A stretch of 64,000 nt of DNA from Firmicutes bacterium UBA4881 (GTDB lineage: Bacteria > Bacillota > DTU065), in NCBI GenBank assembly GCA_002399235.1, contig DHDH01000040.1, positions 1 through 64,000 of the forward strand, written 5' to 3'. Positions 63,251 through 64,000 of this stretch are shown piece after piece (positions within the stretch are counted from its first letter, which is position 1; each line of letters opens with the position of its first letter). Both the position numbers and the translations under genes were made by a program. Under the pieces are notes generated by a model. It had not been told where the DNA came from. It saw only the letters and a program-made list of their open reading frames with translations, and ran no database searches.

Positions 63251-63307
63251 GGGAACCAAAGGTCGAGTGCACTCTATGTTTTAGCTGTGCCAAAGACCTT
63301 GGTTCCC
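63251..63307 (+). terminator. Large hairpin after the aminotransferase gene
   Basis: GGGAACCAAAGGTC at 63251-63264 pairs, with one bulged A, to GACCTTGGTTCCC at 63295-63307 around a 30-base loop. The T run comes only at 63320-63325, so termination is not certain. The remainder up to 63654 holds no gene I can see. Confidence 0.55.
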
Positions 63308-63654
63308 ATAAATTTCGTCTTTTTTCTAGTAGCTACACTTTGTTGGTTAAGGTTAAGCCAATCGAAGCTTAACAACTATCAAGATAGGCTATATAAATGA
63401 GTAGATGATCAAAAAAGCTATACCCCTTCCAAAGCAATATGGACTACTCCAGTTGTCTGTGGTACTTTGTTTTTTGTAAATAAAGCATATTTCTAGGACC
63501 ACTTTTGTTATCTTTTCTTAGGTAAAAAAAAGGCATCGCTAATAGGAAAGAGAATAATTACCTATTGGCACCCAAGAAATGGAAATTTCAAGGTGTAGAA
63601 ATTTTCTGCTTGGTCATTATAGGTATGTGCCCATTATTTTAGGAGGTGAGAAAA

Positions 63655-64000
63655 ATGGATTTAGCTCAATTATTAAAAGATCTTTCCGAGAGCAGTGGTG
63701 TCTCGGGATATGAGAATATGCCAGCAGATATTATTACCAAAGCTTGGTCAGAGCTAGCTGACGAAGTTAGAAGAGATGCTCTAGGGAATGTCATTGCAGC
63801 AAAAAAAGGCAAAGGACACGGAAAACTTCTTTTAGCAGCTCACATAGATGAGATCGGTCTGATGGTAAAAAAGATCGATGAAAGGGGTTTTATTCGTTTT
63901 GCCACTGTAGGTGGTTTTGATTTCCGTACTTTAGTTGCTCAAGAGGTTATAGTACATGGAAAGAAGCAACTTAAGGGAGTTATAGGTGCTAAACCACCTC
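63655..64000 (+). CDS. M42-family aminopeptidase (cut by window end)
   Basis: The first 115 residues of a cobalt/zinc M42 glutamyl aminopeptidase or endoglucanase-type peptidase are present: LSESSGVSGYE at the N-terminus, the metal His in LLAAHIDEIGLMVKKID and the IGAKPP segment. The ATG follows AGGAGGTGAG. The gene continues beyond the window. Confidence 0.9.
   Translation, partial: MDLAQLLKDLSESSGVSGYENMPADIITKAWSELADEVRRDALGNVIAAKKGKGHGKLLLAAHIDEIGLMVKKIDERGFIRFATVGGFDFRTLVAQEVIVHGKKQLKGVIGAKPP

Noticed and set aside
1..64000. CRISPR array, tRNA or rRNA genes, prophage
   Set aside because: I saw no regularly spaced repeats, no tRNA cloverleaf, no rRNA sequence and no phage structural genes.

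Overview
The window reads as an AT-rich, anaerobic, endospore-forming Firmicute (Bacillota) that probably has an outer membrane. Sporulation and Firmicute-type gene orders are present: yqfC-yqfD-phoH-pgpH-ybeY-dgkA-cdd, queA-tgt-yajC-secD-secF-recJ-apt-relA-dtd, hemZ, hisS-aspS-6S RNA-tcdA, cdaA-ybbR-glmM and acpS-nnr-alr. There are also two secreted proteins that look like outer-membrane beta-barrels, one Wzi-like and one porin-like, each ending in an aromatic residue. Such diderm Firmicutes are known from Limnochordia, Halanaerobiia and Negativicutes. The assignment to one of these is inference and was not tested.

Layout. 1-2830 is a decayed accessory region. It holds a broken IS3-type transposase, three partial copies of the RHS core end (one followed by a toxin-like tip and an intact DUF4279-type immunity gene), and a short terminator. 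3041-19730 is a dense plus-strand housekeeping block covering sporulation, c-di-AMP hydrolysis, ribosome maturation, undecaprenol recycling, queuosine tRNA modification, protein export, DNA repair, purine salvage and the stringent response. 20180-25767 holds a FAD/Rieske oxidoreductase, a metallo-hydrolase, hemZ and a membrane-anchored PpiC/TPR foldase. 25909-29884 holds hisS, aspS, 6S RNA and tcdA. 30205-34793 holds a sodium:solute symporter followed by three minus-strand secreted or hydrolytic genes.

35706-41970 makes c-di-AMP, glucosamine-1-P, holo-ACP, repaired NAD(P)H and D-alanine, so much of it feeds envelope synthesis. 41990-43084 is the Wzi-like barrel. 43195-47812 is a small catabolic or racemisation cluster: a DapA-family aldolase, a dihydroorotate-dehydrogenase-like protein, an N-acylamino-acid-racemase/OSBS-type enolase-superfamily enzyme and an M20 amidohydrolase. 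48160-53431 is an island in which two decayed IS30 elements in the same orientation flank a porin-like protein and a discoidin-domain lipoprotein.

From 53484 onward the genes are amino-acid and nitrogen related. A Phe-specific T-box controls aroF-pheA. Then come glnA (minus), a dihydrolipoamide-dehydrogenase-like flavoprotein, nadE (minus), an unknown protein, a GltD-like glutamate synthase subunit, yjbQ and an aspartate aminotransferase. The window ends inside an M42 aminopeptidase gene. I see no tRNA or rRNA genes, CRISPR array, prophage or replication origin.
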